This document shows, in pieces, positions 1 through 9,726 of a stretch of 64,000 nucleotides of DNA. The notes beneath the pieces are model-generated. The model did no database searches. It worked only from the letters and a program-made list of their open reading frames with translations, and was not told where the DNA came from. The position numbers and the translations under genes were made by a program. This stretch comes from Stenotrophobium rhamnosiphilum. GTDB lineage: Bacteria; Pseudomonadota; Gammaproteobacteria; Nevskiales; Nevskiaceae. The stretch spans positions 62,001 through 126,000 of the forward strand of contig NZ_QANS01000008.1 in assembly GCF_003052265.1 (NCBI RefSeq), read 5' to 3'. Positions within the stretch are counted from its first letter, which is position 1. Each line of letters starts with the position of its first letter.

Positions 1-24
1 CTGCGCTACAGGGCTAAGAAGCCC

Positions 25-74
25 CGCTCCTGCGCATCCATGCGCCCGAGGGGTGCCGTACATCCTGTACATAA
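25..74. repeat. Dispersed palindromic repeat, copy 1
   Basis: About 50 bases here are nearly identical to 37137-37187. Each copy holds two small palindromes in a row, GCGCATCCATGCGC and then GTACATCCTGTAC, followed by ATAA. The copies differ mainly in the short stretch between the palindromes. Both are intergenic, next to gene 3' ends. This looks like a small non-coding dispersed repeat (REP/MITE-like); no protein is suggested. Confidence 0.7.
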
Positions 75-75
75 A

Positions 76-98
76 AGCGGCGCAATCCTTGCGCCGCT
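76..98 (-). terminator. Rho-independent terminator of the M2 peptidase gene
   Basis: A perfect inverted repeat, AGCGGCGCAA and TTGCGCCGCT, is separated by three bases. On the minus strand it is followed by a short T-run (TTTTAT). It lies about 30 bases after the stop codon of the M2 peptidase gene. Confidence 0.6.
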
Positions 99-128
99 AA
101 GTACCCTGATGCCGCTCCCTTCCCCCAA

Positions 129-2099
129 TTATTCGGTCACTGCAGGCGCCTCTGGCACCTTATCCGCAGCAGGCTCCCAGCCACAGCTTTGGTTTTGATT
201 CTGCTGCTTCATATACGCCATCAGCGGCGTGAAGTATTCGATGATCGCTGACGCATCCATCTGGCGTGTGCCGGTCAGTTTCTCCAGCGTTTCCTGCCAA
301 GGCTTGGATGCGCCGGTGCTGAGCATGTCCATAAACTTCTTGCCCGCATCCTTGTTGCCGTAGATATCGCATTCATACAGCGGACCCTTGAAGCCGGCCG
401 CATCGCATAGCGCTTTCTGGAACTGGAACTGGATGATGAAGCTGAGGAAGTAACGCGTGTATGGCGTGTTGCCGGGCACGTGATATTTAGCGCCCGGATC
501 AAAGTCTTCTTCGCTGCGTGGCAATGGCGGTGAAATGCCTTGGTACTGCTCACGCAGCTTCCACCAGCCTTCGTTGTATTGCGCGGGCGTAATCTCGCCG
601 GAGAAAACCTTCCAGCGCCATTGATCAATCAACTTGCCGAATGGCAGGAAGGCGATCTTGTCGAGCGCCACTCGCATCTGTGTATTGATTGTCGCCTTCG
701 GATCTTCTTTCTGCGACGACGCCAAACCCAGCTTGGCCAAATGCGCAGGCGTCAGTGACAAGGTGATGGTGTCGCCGATGGCCTCGTGGAAACCATCATG
801 CGCCGCGCCTTGGAATAGCGGCGTCAGCGGGTTGTACATCAGGTCGTAATAGATGTGACCCAACTCGTGATGGATGGTCTCCAGACTTTCAGCATCAGGA
901 TCAATACACATCTTGATGCGCACATCGCCCTTCATGTCCATGTCCCATGCGCTGGCGTGACAAACCACATCGCGATCACGCGGGCGCAACAACATCGATT
1001 TTTCGTAAAAGGATTTCGGCAACGGAGGAAAGCCAACCGAGGTGTAGAAATCTTCTGCGATCTTGGTCATGCGCACGGCTTGAGCGGCGTCAGCCTGATG
1101 CTCAAGGTCGGAACGCTGCATCGGCGTTGGTGTGCCTTTGAACGCCTTGAGCAATTTGCGCAGCTCTTCATCGCGTTGTTTCTTCAGCGCTGGCGTCACA
1201 TCAACACTGCGTACGCCTTTATACGGCTCGACCTGATCGTAGATATTGCTCCACTGCTGCGCCCACATATTGCCGAGCAGCTGCGCAGGGATGGTGCCGT
1301 TCTTCGACACCACCGCATCGCCATATTTCGCATTGAGCTTGCCGCGCACATAGCAGTGCAGTTCTTCATAGAGCGGCTTGACCTGCGCCCAAAGACGATC
1401 CGTTTCCTTCTCGAAATCTGCGGGACTCATGTCATAGCCGGAGCGCCACATTTCGCCAGTGTTGGCGAAACCCATTTCCTTGGCGCCTTGGTTGGTCAAC
1501 TCGACAAAGCGTTGGTAATCCTTGCGGATGGATTTAGAAGTGGCGTGCCAACCGGCCCAAGCTTCTGCACGTGCTTGTGGCGTCTGCTTCGGATCGTTAA
1601 GGATTTTTTCAATCTGATTGAGGTTGAGACATTCCTCTTTGCCGTCGACGGGTCGGCACCATTTTCCGGAGCCATAATTCGCCTCCATGCTCGAAGCCAG
1701 TTTGGCGAGCTCTTCACGCTTGGCCGCATCACTTGGCGGTGGCATTGCGGTGCTGAGTTTGAGCAAGCGCATGCTGCGCTCCGTATCTCGCGACATCTCA
1801 ACGCTATTGAATCGCTTGGCGTCTTCAATGGTCTTGCCGAGATATTCCATCCACTGCTCATTGGCGGTGGAGGACAACAGCTCTGTGTCGTCAGTGATGT
1901 AAGTGGATTGCACCCACTGCGCTGAATTCAGAAACGGCATCTTCTTGCGTAGATCAGCGTTTACATCGGCGATGAACTTGTCGGCATCAATCGCTGTGGG
2001 GCCTGTGTTCTTCAGCGGTGGCGCCGGAGGCGGCTCGTGCTTGCCGCAGGCAGCGAGCGTTGCCAACACGAGGGTTAAGGCCAATTTCTGATAGCGCAC
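129..2099 (-). CDS. M2-family (ACE-like) zinc dipeptidyl carboxypeptidase, lipoprotein
   Basis: Predicted exported zinc metallopeptidase of family M2 (peptidyl-dipeptidase A, angiotensin-converting-enzyme type), which removes C-terminal dipeptides from peptides. The zinc site is complete: HHELGH gives ligands H411 and H415 with catalytic E412, and the third ligand E439 sits in HEAIGD, 24 residues after the second His as in ACE. The N terminus is a lipoprotein signal ending in LAAC (Cys18), so a membrane-anchored periplasmic enzyme is likely. I chose the GTG start at 2099: GGAG lies six bases upstream, whereas the longer frame begins with TTG inside that Shine-Dalgarno. The length of 656 aa suits a single-domain M2 enzyme. 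It is a separate unit downstream of the nuo operon, with its own terminator. Family assignment is firm; the natural substrate is unknown. Confidence 0.93.
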   Translation of the reverse strand: MRYQKLALTLVLATLAACGKHEPPPAPPLKNTGPTAIDADKFIADVNADLRKKMPFLNSAQWVQSTYITDDTELLSSTANEQWMEYLGKTIEDAKRFNSVEMSRDTERSMRLLKLSTAMPPPSDAAKREELAKLASSMEANYGSGKWCRPVDGKEECLNLNQIEKILNDPKQTPQARAEAWAGWHATSKSIRKDYQRFVELTNQGAKEMGFANTGEMWRSGYDMSPADFEKETDRLWAQVKPLYEELHCYVRGKLNAKYGDAVVSKNGTIPAQLLGNMWAQQWSNIYDQVEPYKGVRSVDVTPALKKQRDEELRKLLKAFKGTPTPMQRSDLEHQADAAQAVRMTKIAEDFYTSVGFPPLPKSFYEKSMLLRPRDRDVVCHASAWDMDMKGDVRIKMCIDPDAESLETIHHELGHIYYDLMYNPLTPLFQGAAHDGFHEAIGDTITLSLTPAHLAKLGLASSQKEDPKATINTQMRVALDKIAFLPFGKLIDQWRWKVFSGEITPAQYNEGWWKLREQYQGISPPLPRSEEDFDPGAKYHVPGNTPYTRYFLSFIIQFQFQKALCDAAGFKGPLYECDIYGNKDAGKKFMDMLSTGASKPWQETLEKLTGTRQMDASAIIEYFTPLMAYMKQQNQNQSCGWEPAADKVPEAPAVTE

Positions 2100-2143
2100 G
2101 TTTAACTCCAAAAAACGTATGACTTGATCATAACTCTATAAGC

Positions 2144-2175
2144 AAAAAGGCCACGCAACTTAACATTGCATGGCC
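2144..2175 (-). terminator. Rho-independent terminator of the nuo operon
   Basis: On the minus strand GGCCATGCAA and TTGCGTGGCC form a 10-base stem (one G-T pair) with a seven-base loop, followed by TTTTTGCTT. It lies 50 bases after the nuoN stop codon and ends the 15-kb operon. Confidence 0.75.
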
Positions 2176-2225
2176 TCTGTTTACGCCTTGCAAGAGTGGG
2201 TTTCCCCAGCCTCGCAATCAAATCT

Positions 2226-3707
2226 TTAGTGGATGCTCAGGGCGCCTGCCTTGATCACCTGGATGAAAGGCTCTGGGTAGATGCCGAGCAGCAGCATCAA
2301 CAACATTAAGCCCAACACCATCACGCCACCCGCCTGCTGTGCCCAATGCAGCGGCGCGGAGAAGCGGCGACGCTGTGGATCAAGCAGATAGAGCGTGATC
2401 ATGACGCGTAGGTAGTAATAGAGGCCAATCGCACTGCCCGCGACAACCGCAGCAAGCAGCAGCCACTGATGCTGATTAACACCGGTCGCGATGATGTAGA
2501 ACTTGCCGATAAAGCCTGCGGTGAGCGGAATGCCTGCAAGCGACAACATCGCCACGGTCAAGATTGAGGTCAGGAAAGGGCGGCGCCAGAACAGACCACG
2601 ATAGTCGTAGATCTGTGCAGCATCGCGCTCGCCAAACGGGCTCGACATCAAAGTAACCACACCAAACGCGCTGAGCGTGGTGACGACGTAAGTCAGCAGG
2701 TAAACACCGACGGCTTCAATCGCGAGCGGGCCGCCAGCAATCAGCGCGACCAACAGATAACCGAAGTGCGCAATCGACGAGTAGGCCAACATGCGCTTGA
2801 TGTTGCCTTGGAACAAAGCCAGCACGTTGCCAACAATGATCGAAGCGATCGCAATGATCGTCAGCACATCGGTGAGGCCAACGTAGCGATAGAGGCCGCC
2901 ATCAACGAAGAAGCGCAGCAACACGGCAAACACAGCCGTCTTGGATGCGGTAGCGAGGAAACCAGTAACCGGCGCGGGTGCGCCTTCGTAAACGTCTGGC
3001 GTCCACAGATGGAACGGCACCACCGACAACTTGAAGCCAACGCCTGCAAAAATCATTGCGACGCCGGTGAGCGCAATCACTGTGCCGCCGCCGGTTGCTG
3101 ATGCCCAAGCTGCAAGCTGAGCAAACGACAGAACGCCCGACTGCGAATAGATCAGCGCCATGCCGAATAGCAAGAAAGCCGAAGCGACTGCCGACAACAC
3201 TAAGTACTTGATGCCGCCTTCCAGCGAGATACGCGACTTGTGTGGGTACGCCACCATTGCGTAGAGCGGAACCGACATCAGCTCAAGGCCGATGAAGAAC
3301 GAAGCCATGTGGCTAGCGCAGGCCATCACCACGCCACCCAGCGCAGAAATCGTCAGCAAGAGATAAATCTCTTCCTTATTGCCTTGGTAGCCTTCCATGT
3401 ACGCGTGCAGCAAGGTGCCGGTCGCCAACGTCGTCGCAAGAATCAGCGACATATAGAACAGCGCGTAACCGTCAACGAGCAGCAAAGGTGTGATCTGTTG
3501 CGGCACGAACGGCGGCAACAATCCAACCATTGGGCCGAGCAAGAACGCAGCGCAGACCAGCAATGCAATGTTGAGTACGGAAACGCCGAGCGTGGCGTTC
3601 CACCAGTGATGGCGTTTAACCGAGATCGCCGCCATCACCACAATCGGCGATGCGCCGGTGATCAGCAGCGGCAACAGAGCGAGCCATTGAGCTTCAGTAA
3701 AGTTCAT
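2226..3707 (-). CDS. nuoN: NADH-quinone oxidoreductase subunit N
   Basis: Membrane subunit of respiratory complex I, one of three antiporter-like proton-pumping subunits (with NuoL and NuoM). The 493-residue protein is a polytopic membrane protein with the proton-conducting transporter domain. Visible hallmarks are the helix containing FIGLELMSVPLYAM with its conserved Glu, the KLSVVPFHLWTPDVYEGAP segment with the TM7 Lys, and the later NIKRMLAYSSIAHFGY segment. It is the last gene of the operon; its ATG overlaps the nuoM stop by four bases (translational coupling) and a hairpin terminator follows. Confidence 0.97.
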   Translation of the reverse strand: MNFTEAQWLALLPLLITGASPIVVMAAISVKRHHWWNATLGVSVLNIALLVCAAFLLGPMVGLLPPFVPQQITPLLLVDGYALFYMSLILATTLATGTLLHAYMEGYQGNKEEIYLLLTISALGGVVMACASHMASFFIGLELMSVPLYAMVAYPHKSRISLEGGIKYLVLSAVASAFLLFGMALIYSQSGVLSFAQLAAWASATGGGTVIALTGVAMIFAGVGFKLSVVPFHLWTPDVYEGAPAPVTGFLATASKTAVFAVLLRFFVDGGLYRYVGLTDVLTIIAIASIIVGNVLALFQGNIKRMLAYSSIAHFGYLLVALIAGGPLAIEAVGVYLLTYVVTTLSAFGVVTLMSSPFGERDAAQIYDYRGLFWRRPFLTSILTVAMLSLAGIPLTAGFIGKFYIIATGVNQHQWLLLAAVVAGSAIGLYYYLRVMITLYLLDPQRRRFSAPLHWAQQAGGVMVLGLMLLMLLLGIYPEPFIQVIKAGALSIH

Positions 3708-5251
3708 GGCAAGACTCCCGCTGCGGTATGCACAGCCTGCTGCGCTGGCAGATAGATCGCCTGCACAGAAGCCATCGACGCCGCCGAAGTATCCAGCACG
3801 ATCTGCGGATACAAACCGAGGCCCAACAGAATCAGCATGAGTGACATCATCAAAGCGAGTTCGCGTTTGGAGAGATCCGCCAAAGCGTGATGCTCTTCTC
3901 TGGGTGCGCCGTGGAATGCGCGCTGCACCATGATCAGCGAATACACAGCAGCAAGGACCAAGCCGCTAGAGGCGAAGATCGTCACCCACATATCAACTTT
4001 CCACGTACCGAGCAGAATCAGGAATTCGCCAACGAAGTTGCCAAGACCTGGCATGCCCAGCGATGCAAAACTGAAGAACAGTGCAATCGGCGGTAGATAC
4101 GGTAGTCGCGACCACAGGCCGCCCATCTTGCGTAGATCACGCGTGTGCAGACGCTCGTAAATTTCGCCGCAGAGCATGAACAGCGCGCCAGCAGAAATAC
4201 CGTGCGCCACCATCTGAATCACGACGCCTTGCAGCGCCTGCGTGGTGCCGGCGTAAATGCCGATCATCACGAAGCCCATGTGCGAGATCGAGGTGTAAGC
4301 AATCAAACGCTTAATGTCGGTTTGTGCAAACGCCATGAACGCGGCGTAGATGATGCCGATCACGCCCAACCACATTGCGATCGGCGCGAAGCTGGCCGAA
4401 GCATTGGGGAAGAACGGCAGCGCAAAACGCAGCAGACCATAAGCCGCAGTCTTCAAAAGAATACCGGCGAGATCAACCGAACCCGCGGTTGGTGCCTGCG
4501 AGTGTGCATCTGGTAACCAGCTGTGCACCGGGATCAACGGCATCTTCACTGAGAACGCGATGAAGAAGCCGAGCATCAACATGTACTCAACCATCGGCGT
4601 CATCTGCGTTTTCAGCAGATCTTCGTAGTCGAAGCTCAGCACGCCGGTGCTCTGATAATTGACGAATACCAAGCCAAGAATCGCGACCAACATGATCAGG
4701 CCTGAAGCCTGCGTGAAGATGAAGAACTTGTTCGCTGCGTAGATGCGTCCTTTTCCGCCTGGTGCGTTATGGCCCCAGAGCGCGATCAGGAAGTACATCG
4801 GCACCAGCATCATTTCCCACAGGAAGAAGAACAGGAACATGTCGAGCGTGAGGAACACGCCAACAACGCCGCCGAGATTCCACAACAGATTGAGATGAAA
4901 GAAGCCGACGTTCTGCTGAATTTCTTTCCACGAGCAACCCACGGCCATCACGCCAAGGATGTTGGTCAGGATGACGAGAATCAGCGACAGACCATCCATA
5001 CCCAAGTGGAAGGAAATGCCGAGGCTTGGAATCCAAGGTGCTTGGTATTCAATGGTCCAGTTCGGATGCCCCGTACCCACTTGCGCCAGCGAGTAATCGC
5101 CAGTCGCCCACAACCAAATCGAGAGACCGAGCGCCGTCAGCATCGTGAACAGCGCAATCCAACGCGGCACGGCAACGCCGAGCGCACGCTCGCTTATCCA
5201 GCACAACAGGCCGCCAATGAACGGCAGAAGAATCAGCCAGACCAGAATCAT
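3704..5251 (-). CDS. nuoM: NADH-quinone oxidoreductase subunit M
   Basis: Antiporter-like proton-pumping membrane subunit of complex I. The protein has 515 residues and about 14 hydrophobic helices. The segment FFLWEMMLVPMYFLI carries the conserved Glu, VKMPLIPVHSWLPDAHSQAP carries the conserved Lys and the WLPDAH signature, and DIKRLIAYTSISHMGF follows. It is placed between nuoL and nuoN and overlaps both by four bases. Confidence 0.97.
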   Translation of the reverse strand: MILVWLILLPFIGGLLCWISERALGVAVPRWIALFTMLTALGLSIWLWATGDYSLAQVGTGHPNWTIEYQAPWIPSLGISFHLGMDGLSLILVILTNILGVMAVGCSWKEIQQNVGFFHLNLLWNLGGVVGVFLTLDMFLFFFLWEMMLVPMYFLIALWGHNAPGGKGRIYAANKFFIFTQASGLIMLVAILGLVFVNYQSTGVLSFDYEDLLKTQMTPMVEYMLMLGFFIAFSVKMPLIPVHSWLPDAHSQAPTAGSVDLAGILLKTAAYGLLRFALPFFPNASASFAPIAMWLGVIGIIYAAFMAFAQTDIKRLIAYTSISHMGFVMIGIYAGTTQALQGVVIQMVAHGISAGALFMLCGEIYERLHTRDLRKMGGLWSRLPYLPPIALFFSFASLGMPGLGNFVGEFLILLGTWKVDMWVTIFASSGLVLAAVYSLIMVQRAFHGAPREEHHALADLSKRELALMMSLMLILLGLGLYPQIVLDTSAASMASVQAIYLPAQQAVHTAAGVLP

Positions 5252-7170
5252 AGGAGCACCACAACAATCACAAGACAGGCGCCGACGCCCATCGCAAACG
5301 CGTAATTGCGCATGCGTCCGTTCTGCGTCGCGGCGAAGAAGCCATGTGCAGAGTGGAAGGCATTAGGAATTTTGGTGATGACGACATCGACGATGTCGTT
5401 GCGGTTGATGTGCACCAGCCAGAGGAAAGGCTGCACAAACAACTTGTCATAGAGCCAGTCGAAACCAAACGCGCTCTGCCAGAACTTGCCGATGTACTTC
5501 GTCACGGCGCCGTTCTTCAAACGCTCAGGCAGCGCCGGGTTCTTCAGGAACAGATACCAGCTCAGCGCGATACCCATCAGCGTCACGATCAGCGGCAGAT
5601 ACTCGATGAACGCGCCGCCCTTGTGGTGATCAGCAATCACGGCATGCGGCAACACACCATCCAACGGAAGATGGATAAAGCCGCCGAAGATCGCAAGCGC
5701 TAACAGCACCAGCAATGGGATGTGGTGATCCAGCGTTTTGGCGCCATGCGGATTTTCATTCGCGGCCAAGCCGTGGTGCGCTTCATCAGCGTGCGCGTCA
5801 TGCGCATCATGATGCGCGTGTGACTCTTTGCGCCAACGCTCAGGACCAAAGAAAGTGATGAAGATCAGACGGAAGCTATACACGGCCGTGAGGAACGCGC
5901 CGAACAAACCAGCCAGCCACAGATCAGTGTGCCCAGTCAGATAAGCCTCGTGCAGGATTTCGTCTTTGGAGAAGAAGCCCGAGGTGAACGGCAGCGCCGT
6001 CAGCGCCATGGTGCCGATCAACATGCACCAGAACACCAGCGGAATATGTTTGCGCAGGTTGCCCATCTTGAAGATGTCCTGCTCGTGATGCATCGCCAGA
6101 ATCACCGAGCCTGATGACAAGAACAACAGCGCTTTAAAGAAAGCGTGCGTCATCAGATGGAAGATGGCGGGTTGGTAAGCACCAACGCCGAGCGCCAAGA
6201 ACATGTAACCGATCTGGCTCATGGTCGAGTACGCGAGAATTTTCTTGATGTCCGTTTGCATCAGCGCCGTGAAGCCCGCCATCACCAGCGTGACCGCGCC
6301 AACAACACCAACACACTGCAGCGCGAACGGCGACAGTTCAAACAGAACATGCGTACGTGCAATCAGGTAAACGCCTGCGGTCACCATCGTTGCAGCGTGG
6401 ATCAACGCGGAGACAGGCGTAGGACCGGCCATTGCATCTGGCAACCACGTTTGCAGTGGCAGCTGCGCCGATTTACCAACCGCACCGCCGAGCAACAACA
6501 GTGCTGCAATCGTCAGCGTCGTCGAGCCCTGCGGCCAGACAACAGCCGCACGTGCCATCACGTCTTGAATGTTCAGCGTGCCGAGTTCATGGAACAGAAT
6601 GAACAGGCCGATCGCCATAAAGGTATCGCCAACACGCGTCACCACAAATGCTTTGCGTGCAGCCAAACCGTTGGCAGGATCCTTGTACCAGAAGCCGATC
6701 AACAGATAGCTGGCAACGCCGACGCCTTCCCAACCGAAGTAGAGGAACAGCAGGTTGTCGCCGAGCACGAGGAACAACATGCTGGCGATGAACAGGTTCA
6801 TGTACGAGAAGAAGCGCGCAAAACCTTCATCACCGCGCATATACCAAGATGCGAACAGGTGAATGAAGAAGCCAACGCCAGTGATGACCGACATCATCAC
6901 CAATGACAGGCCATCGAGACGCAGTGAGAATTGCGGCGCGAAACCGCCAACGTTCATCCACGTCCACAGTAGCTGCGTGTACGCGCCACCTTCCGGCGGA
7001 TGCGTCAGGAACTGGAAGCCGAGCAGTGCCGTCAATGCAGCCGACAAACCAATCGAGCCAACACCAATCACCGCTGCAGCATTTTCAGAAATGCGGCCAC
7101 GCGAGAACGCCAGCGTTAAAAAGCCGAGCAGTGGGAATAGGAAGACTAAAAACAGGAGATTGAAACTCAT
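5248..7170 (-). CDS. nuoL: NADH-quinone oxidoreductase subunit L
   Basis: Distal antiporter-like subunit of complex I, with the long lateral helix at its C terminus. The length of 640 residues is normal for the family. Seen are the N-terminal NADH-oxidoreductase chain 5 region, [40 protein letters not shown] with the key Lys, and [19 protein letters not shown] His/Asp/Ala-rich loop around residues 445-475 ([17 protein letters not shown]) breaks the membrane pattern; such loops vary between species. The ATG overlaps the nuoK stop by four bases. Confidence 0.97.
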   Translation of the reverse strand: MSFNLLFLVFLFPLLGFLTLAFSRGRISENAAAVIGVGSIGLSAALTALLGFQFLTHPPEGGAYTQLLWTWMNVGGFAPQFSLRLDGLSLVMMSVITGVGFFIHLFASWYMRGDEGFARFFSYMNLFIASMLFLVLGDNLLFLYFGWEGVGVASYLLIGFWYKDPANGLAARKAFVVTRVGDTFMAIGLFILFHELGTLNIQDVMARAAVVWPQGSTTLTIAALLLLGGAVGKSAQLPLQTWLPDAMAGPTPVSALIHAATMVTAGVYLIARTHVLFELSPFALQCVGVVGAVTLVMAGFTALMQTDIKKILAYSTMSQIGYMFLALGVGAYQPAIFHLMTHAFFKALLFLSSGSVILAMHHEQDIFKMGNLRKHIPLVFWCMLIGTMALTALPFTSGFFSKDEILHEAYLTGHTDLWLAGLFGAFLTAVYSFRLIFITFFGPERWRKESHAHHDAHDAHADEAHHGLAANENPHGAKTLDHHIPLLVLLALAIFGGFIHLPLDGVLPHAVIADHHKGGAFIEYLPLIVTLMGIALSWYLFLKNPALPERLKNGAVTKYIGKFWQSAFGFDWLYDKLFVQPFLWLVHINRNDIVDVVITKIPNAFHSAHGFFAATQNGRMRNYAFAMGVGACLVIVVVLL

Positions 7171-7484
7171 CCGCGCATCTCCCCTGCAGCGTCGACATCC
7201 AGCGTCTGGAATCGACGATAAAGCTGCAGAACCAAGGCCAAACCAACGCTAGCTTCAGCAGCTGCGAGCGTCAGAATCAGAATGAACATGATCTGTCCGT
7301 CAGCCTGCTGCCAGCGGCTACCGGCCACAACAAATGCCAGCGCAGCGCTGTTCATCATTACTTCAATCGACATCAGCATAAAGATGATATTGCGGCGCAC
7401 GAGTACGCCTGCAAAACCCAGTGCAAAAAGCACTGCGGCTAGTATCAGCCCATGCTCCATCGGTATAGCGGTCACTTCCGTCAT
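7167..7484 (-). CDS. nuoK: NADH-quinone oxidoreductase subunit K
   Basis: Small three-helix membrane subunit of complex I (105 residues), part of the proton-transfer chain together with NuoJ and NuoA. It keeps the two buried glutamates of the family, in [17 protein letters not shown] and in [12 protein letters not shown]. Its stop overlaps the nuoL start. Unlike the rest of the operon, it is separated from nuoJ by about 150 bases holding a palindromic element, so its translation must start independently of nuoJ. Confidence 0.96.
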   Translation of the reverse strand: MTEVTAIPMEHGLILAAVLFALGFAGVLVRRNIIFMLMSIEVMMNSAALAFVVAGSRWQQADGQIMFILILTLAAAEASVGLALVLQLYRRFQTLDVDAAGEMRG

Positions 7485-7499
7485 CGTTCCCGGTTCCCG

Positions 7500-7647
7500 T
7501 TATTCGTGCTTGCCGAGGGCGAGCCGGAAAGAGATGAATGTCCAGTGGACATTCATCCCGGCGAGCGCACGGCCATGGATGGCCGGGCCGGACGCAGCGC
7601 CATGGACGGCTCGTACGAAATTATTTAGTTTCTTATTCATGCTTGCC
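7500..7647. mobile_element. Small palindromic element between nuoJ and nuoK flanked by a 15-bp direct repeat
   Basis: The nuoJ 3' end (7633-7647, TTATTCATGCTTGCC on the plus strand) recurs with one mismatch at 7500-7514. The 118 bases between the copies hold a perfect 11-base-arm hairpin (GATGAATGTCC and GGACATTCATC, 7533-7557) and GGCCATGGATGGCC at 7571-7584. This is the layout of an inserted non-autonomous element with a target-site duplication, or of a duplication during repeat spread. It does not interrupt either gene. No transposase is present. Confidence 0.65.
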
Positions 7648-8136
7648 CAAATGATAAGCCGCAACCAGCGCACCCAAGAGCAGCATTGATGCCAATTCCA
7701 CTGCGAGCAGATAAGGCCCGTACAACACGATGCCAACCTGCTTGGGGCTGATCGTAGTCGCACCGGCCATGTGTAAATCACTCGGCACTAATACATAGAG
7801 CAGCAGTCCGAGCAGTACCGACGACAACAACGCAGGCCCGATCCAGGCGCGTGGCGTCAGCCAAAGTTTTTCTTGCTGCACCACGGCTTCACCGAGGTTG
7901 AGCATCATCACCACGAATACAAACAACACCATGATGGCGCCGGCGTACACGATGATTTCCAGCGCACCCGCAAACGGCGCGCCGAGCGTGAAGAAAATCA
8001 TGGCAACTGCAAACAGAGAGACCACTAAGTACAACAGCGCGTGCACGGGATTCTTTCCGGTAACAACTAGAAAGGTCGACAGCACAGCCACTGCAGCGGC
8101 AGCGTAGAAACAAATTTCGATAATGGTTGGCATCAT
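7633..8136 (-). CDS. nuoJ: NADH-quinone oxidoreductase subunit J
   Basis: Membrane subunit of complex I with five predicted helices (167 residues). The segment VYAGAIMVLFVFVVMMLNLG is the family hallmark, containing the region that forms a pi-bulge helix in solved structures. The protein ends in LGKHE, and those codons are duplicated about 130 bases downstream by the element inserted before nuoK. It starts with two consecutive Met codons, and either could be used. Confidence 0.96.
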   Translation of the reverse strand: MMPTIIEICFYAAAAVAVLSTFLVVTGKNPVHALLYLVVSLFAVAMIFFTLGAPFAGALEIIVYAGAIMVLFVFVVMMLNLGEAVVQQEKLWLTPRAWIGPALLSSVLLGLLLYVLVPSDLHMAGATTISPKQVGIVLYGPYLLAVELASMLLLGALVAAYHLGKHE

Positions 8137-8152
8137 GTTCTTGCGCTCCGCA

Positions 8153-8686
8153 TCAAGGCAGCAGCGACTTGACGTCGACCGGCTTGGATTCGTTCTGCGC
8201 AGCGCCTTTGGGTTTGCCCGAAATCGACATGCCTGAGACGCGGTAGAAGTTGTAGTCGTGATATTTGCCGGGGCCGCTGATCAGGAGGTCTTCCTTCTCA
8301 TAAACGAGATTCTGGCGGTTGTACTCGCAGATTTCGTAATCAGGCGTCAGCTGAATCGCGGTGGTCGGGCAAGCTTCTTCGCAAAGACCGCAGAAAATGC
8401 AGCGCGAGAAGTTGATACGGAAAAATTCAGGGTACCAACGGCCATCATCCCGCTCTGCTTTCTGCAGCGAGATACAACCAACCGGGCAAGCCACCGCGCA
8501 AAGGTTGCAAGCCACGCAACGCTCTTCGCCATCAGGATCGCGCGTCAACACAATGCGTCCGCGATAACGAGGTGGGATGTAAGGTTTTACTTCCGGGTAC
8601 GGAATAACGTCGCGCTTGCGCCAGCTGTGGCTGAAGATCATCGCGATGCTTCTGAGCTGGGTATAAACGCCGTGAATGAGTCCCAC
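8153..8686 (-). CDS. nuoI: NADH-quinone oxidoreductase subunit I (2x[4Fe-4S])
   Basis: Peripheral-arm subunit of complex I that carries clusters N6a and N6b and passes electrons towards NuoB. Two ferredoxin motifs are intact: [15 protein letters not shown] and [16 protein letters not shown] chose the GTG at 8686, with GGGAG seven bases upstream and two bases after the nuoH stop; the longer frame would start at a TTG inside nuoH. This gives 177 residues, close to the usual length. Confidence 0.95.
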   Translation of the reverse strand: MGLIHGVYTQLRSIAMIFSHSWRKRDVIPYPEVKPYIPPRYRGRIVLTRDPDGEERCVACNLCAVACPVGCISLQKAERDDGRWYPEFFRINFSRCIFCGLCEEACPTTAIQLTPDYEICEYNRQNLVYEKEDLLISGPGKYHDYNFYRVSGMSISGKPKGAAQNESKPVDVKSLLP

Positions 8687-8688
8687 GA

Positions 8689-9726
8689 TCAAACTCCCGA
8701 ATTCCAAAGCACTACCGCCGCCGTCAACAACAGATTGACGAGCGTCAGCGGCAGGCAGAATTTCCAGCCAGCAGCCATGATCTGGTCATAGCGTGGGCGC
8801 GGTAGCGCTGCGCGTACCAAAATGTAGCTGCACATAAATAAGAAGGTCTTAGCGCAGAACCAAACCAAGCCAAGGATTGGATACTGCTCAGCGCCCGGGC
8901 CATGCCAGCCGCCGAAGAACAGCGTCGTTGTCAGGCCTGACACCATCACGATGCCAACGTATTCGCTAACCATGAACATGCCGAACTTCATGCCGGAATA
9001 TTCAGTGTGATAACCCTGCACCAGTTCTGATTCAGCTTCTGGCAAATCGAAAGGCGTACGGTGCGTCACTGCGAGTGCGGCAGGCACCCATGCAAGGAAC
9101 GCGAGGAACTGTGGAATGACATTCCACATGCCAGCCTGCGCATTAACGATATCGCGCAAGCTGAATGAACCAGCCTGCATCACCACGCCCATCAGTGCGA
9201 GACCCATAAACACTTCGTAGCTGATTGTCTGTGCGGTCGAACGAATACCGCCGAGCAATGCGTACTTGCTGTTGCTAGACCAGCCACCAAGCATGACGGC
9301 GTAAACCGACAAGCCAGCAATTGCGAGGAAGAACAACACGCCGATATTGAGATCAGCAACGCCAAGTGTCGGAGAAAGCGGAATCACTGCGAAGCCGAGC
9401 ATCATCATGCTCATCGCGATCACTGGCGCGATGATGAAGGTTGGTTTGTCGACAAACGACGGCACCCAATCTTCTTTGAAGAAAATCTTGAGCATGTCGG
9501 CAACCACTTGGCCGAGACCAAACGGACCCACACGATTCGGGCCATAACGATCCTGCCAGAGGCCGAGCAAGCGGCGCTCCAACCAAATCATGTAGGCAGC
9601 GACGATCACCATGATCAACAAGATCGCGAGTGTGGTGAGGGCGGTGAAAATAAACGGCAGCCATGGTTCCAGCCACGCCATGATCGGCGCGAACCACGCT
9701 TGCAGCTTGGCAAGGAATCCTGACAT
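8689..9726 (-). CDS. nuoH: NADH-quinone oxidoreductase subunit H
   Basis: Membrane subunit of complex I that forms, with NuoB and NuoD, the quinone-binding chamber. It has 345 residues and eight or so helices. Family motifs seen are [20 protein letters not shown] near the N terminus and the acidic loop in [20 protein letters not shown]. Its start shares one base with the nuoG stop (TGATG). Confidence 0.97.
   Translation of the reverse strand: MSGFLAKLQAWFAPIMAWLEPWLPFIFTALTTLAILLIMVIVAAYMIWLERRLLGLWQDRYGPNRVGPFGLGQVVADMLKIFFKEDWVPSFVDKPTFIIAPVIAMSMMMLGFAVIPLSPTLGVADLNIGVLFFLAIAGLSVYAVMLGGWSSNSKYALLGGIRSTAQTISYEVFMGLALMGVVMQAGSFSLRDIVNAQAGMWNVIPQFLAFLAWVPAALAVTHRTPFDLPEAESELVQGYHTEYSGMKFGMFMVSEYVGIVMVSGLTTTLFFGGWHGPGAEQYPILGLVWFCAKTFLFMCSYILVRAALPRPRYDQIMAAGWKFCLPLTLVNLLLTAAVVLWNSGV

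Noticed and set aside
855-1925. Long plus-strand open frame (356 aa) opposite the M2 peptidase
   Set aside because: It is the mirror of a conserved zinc peptidase gene, has no family features and no Shine-Dalgarno; a shadow frame.
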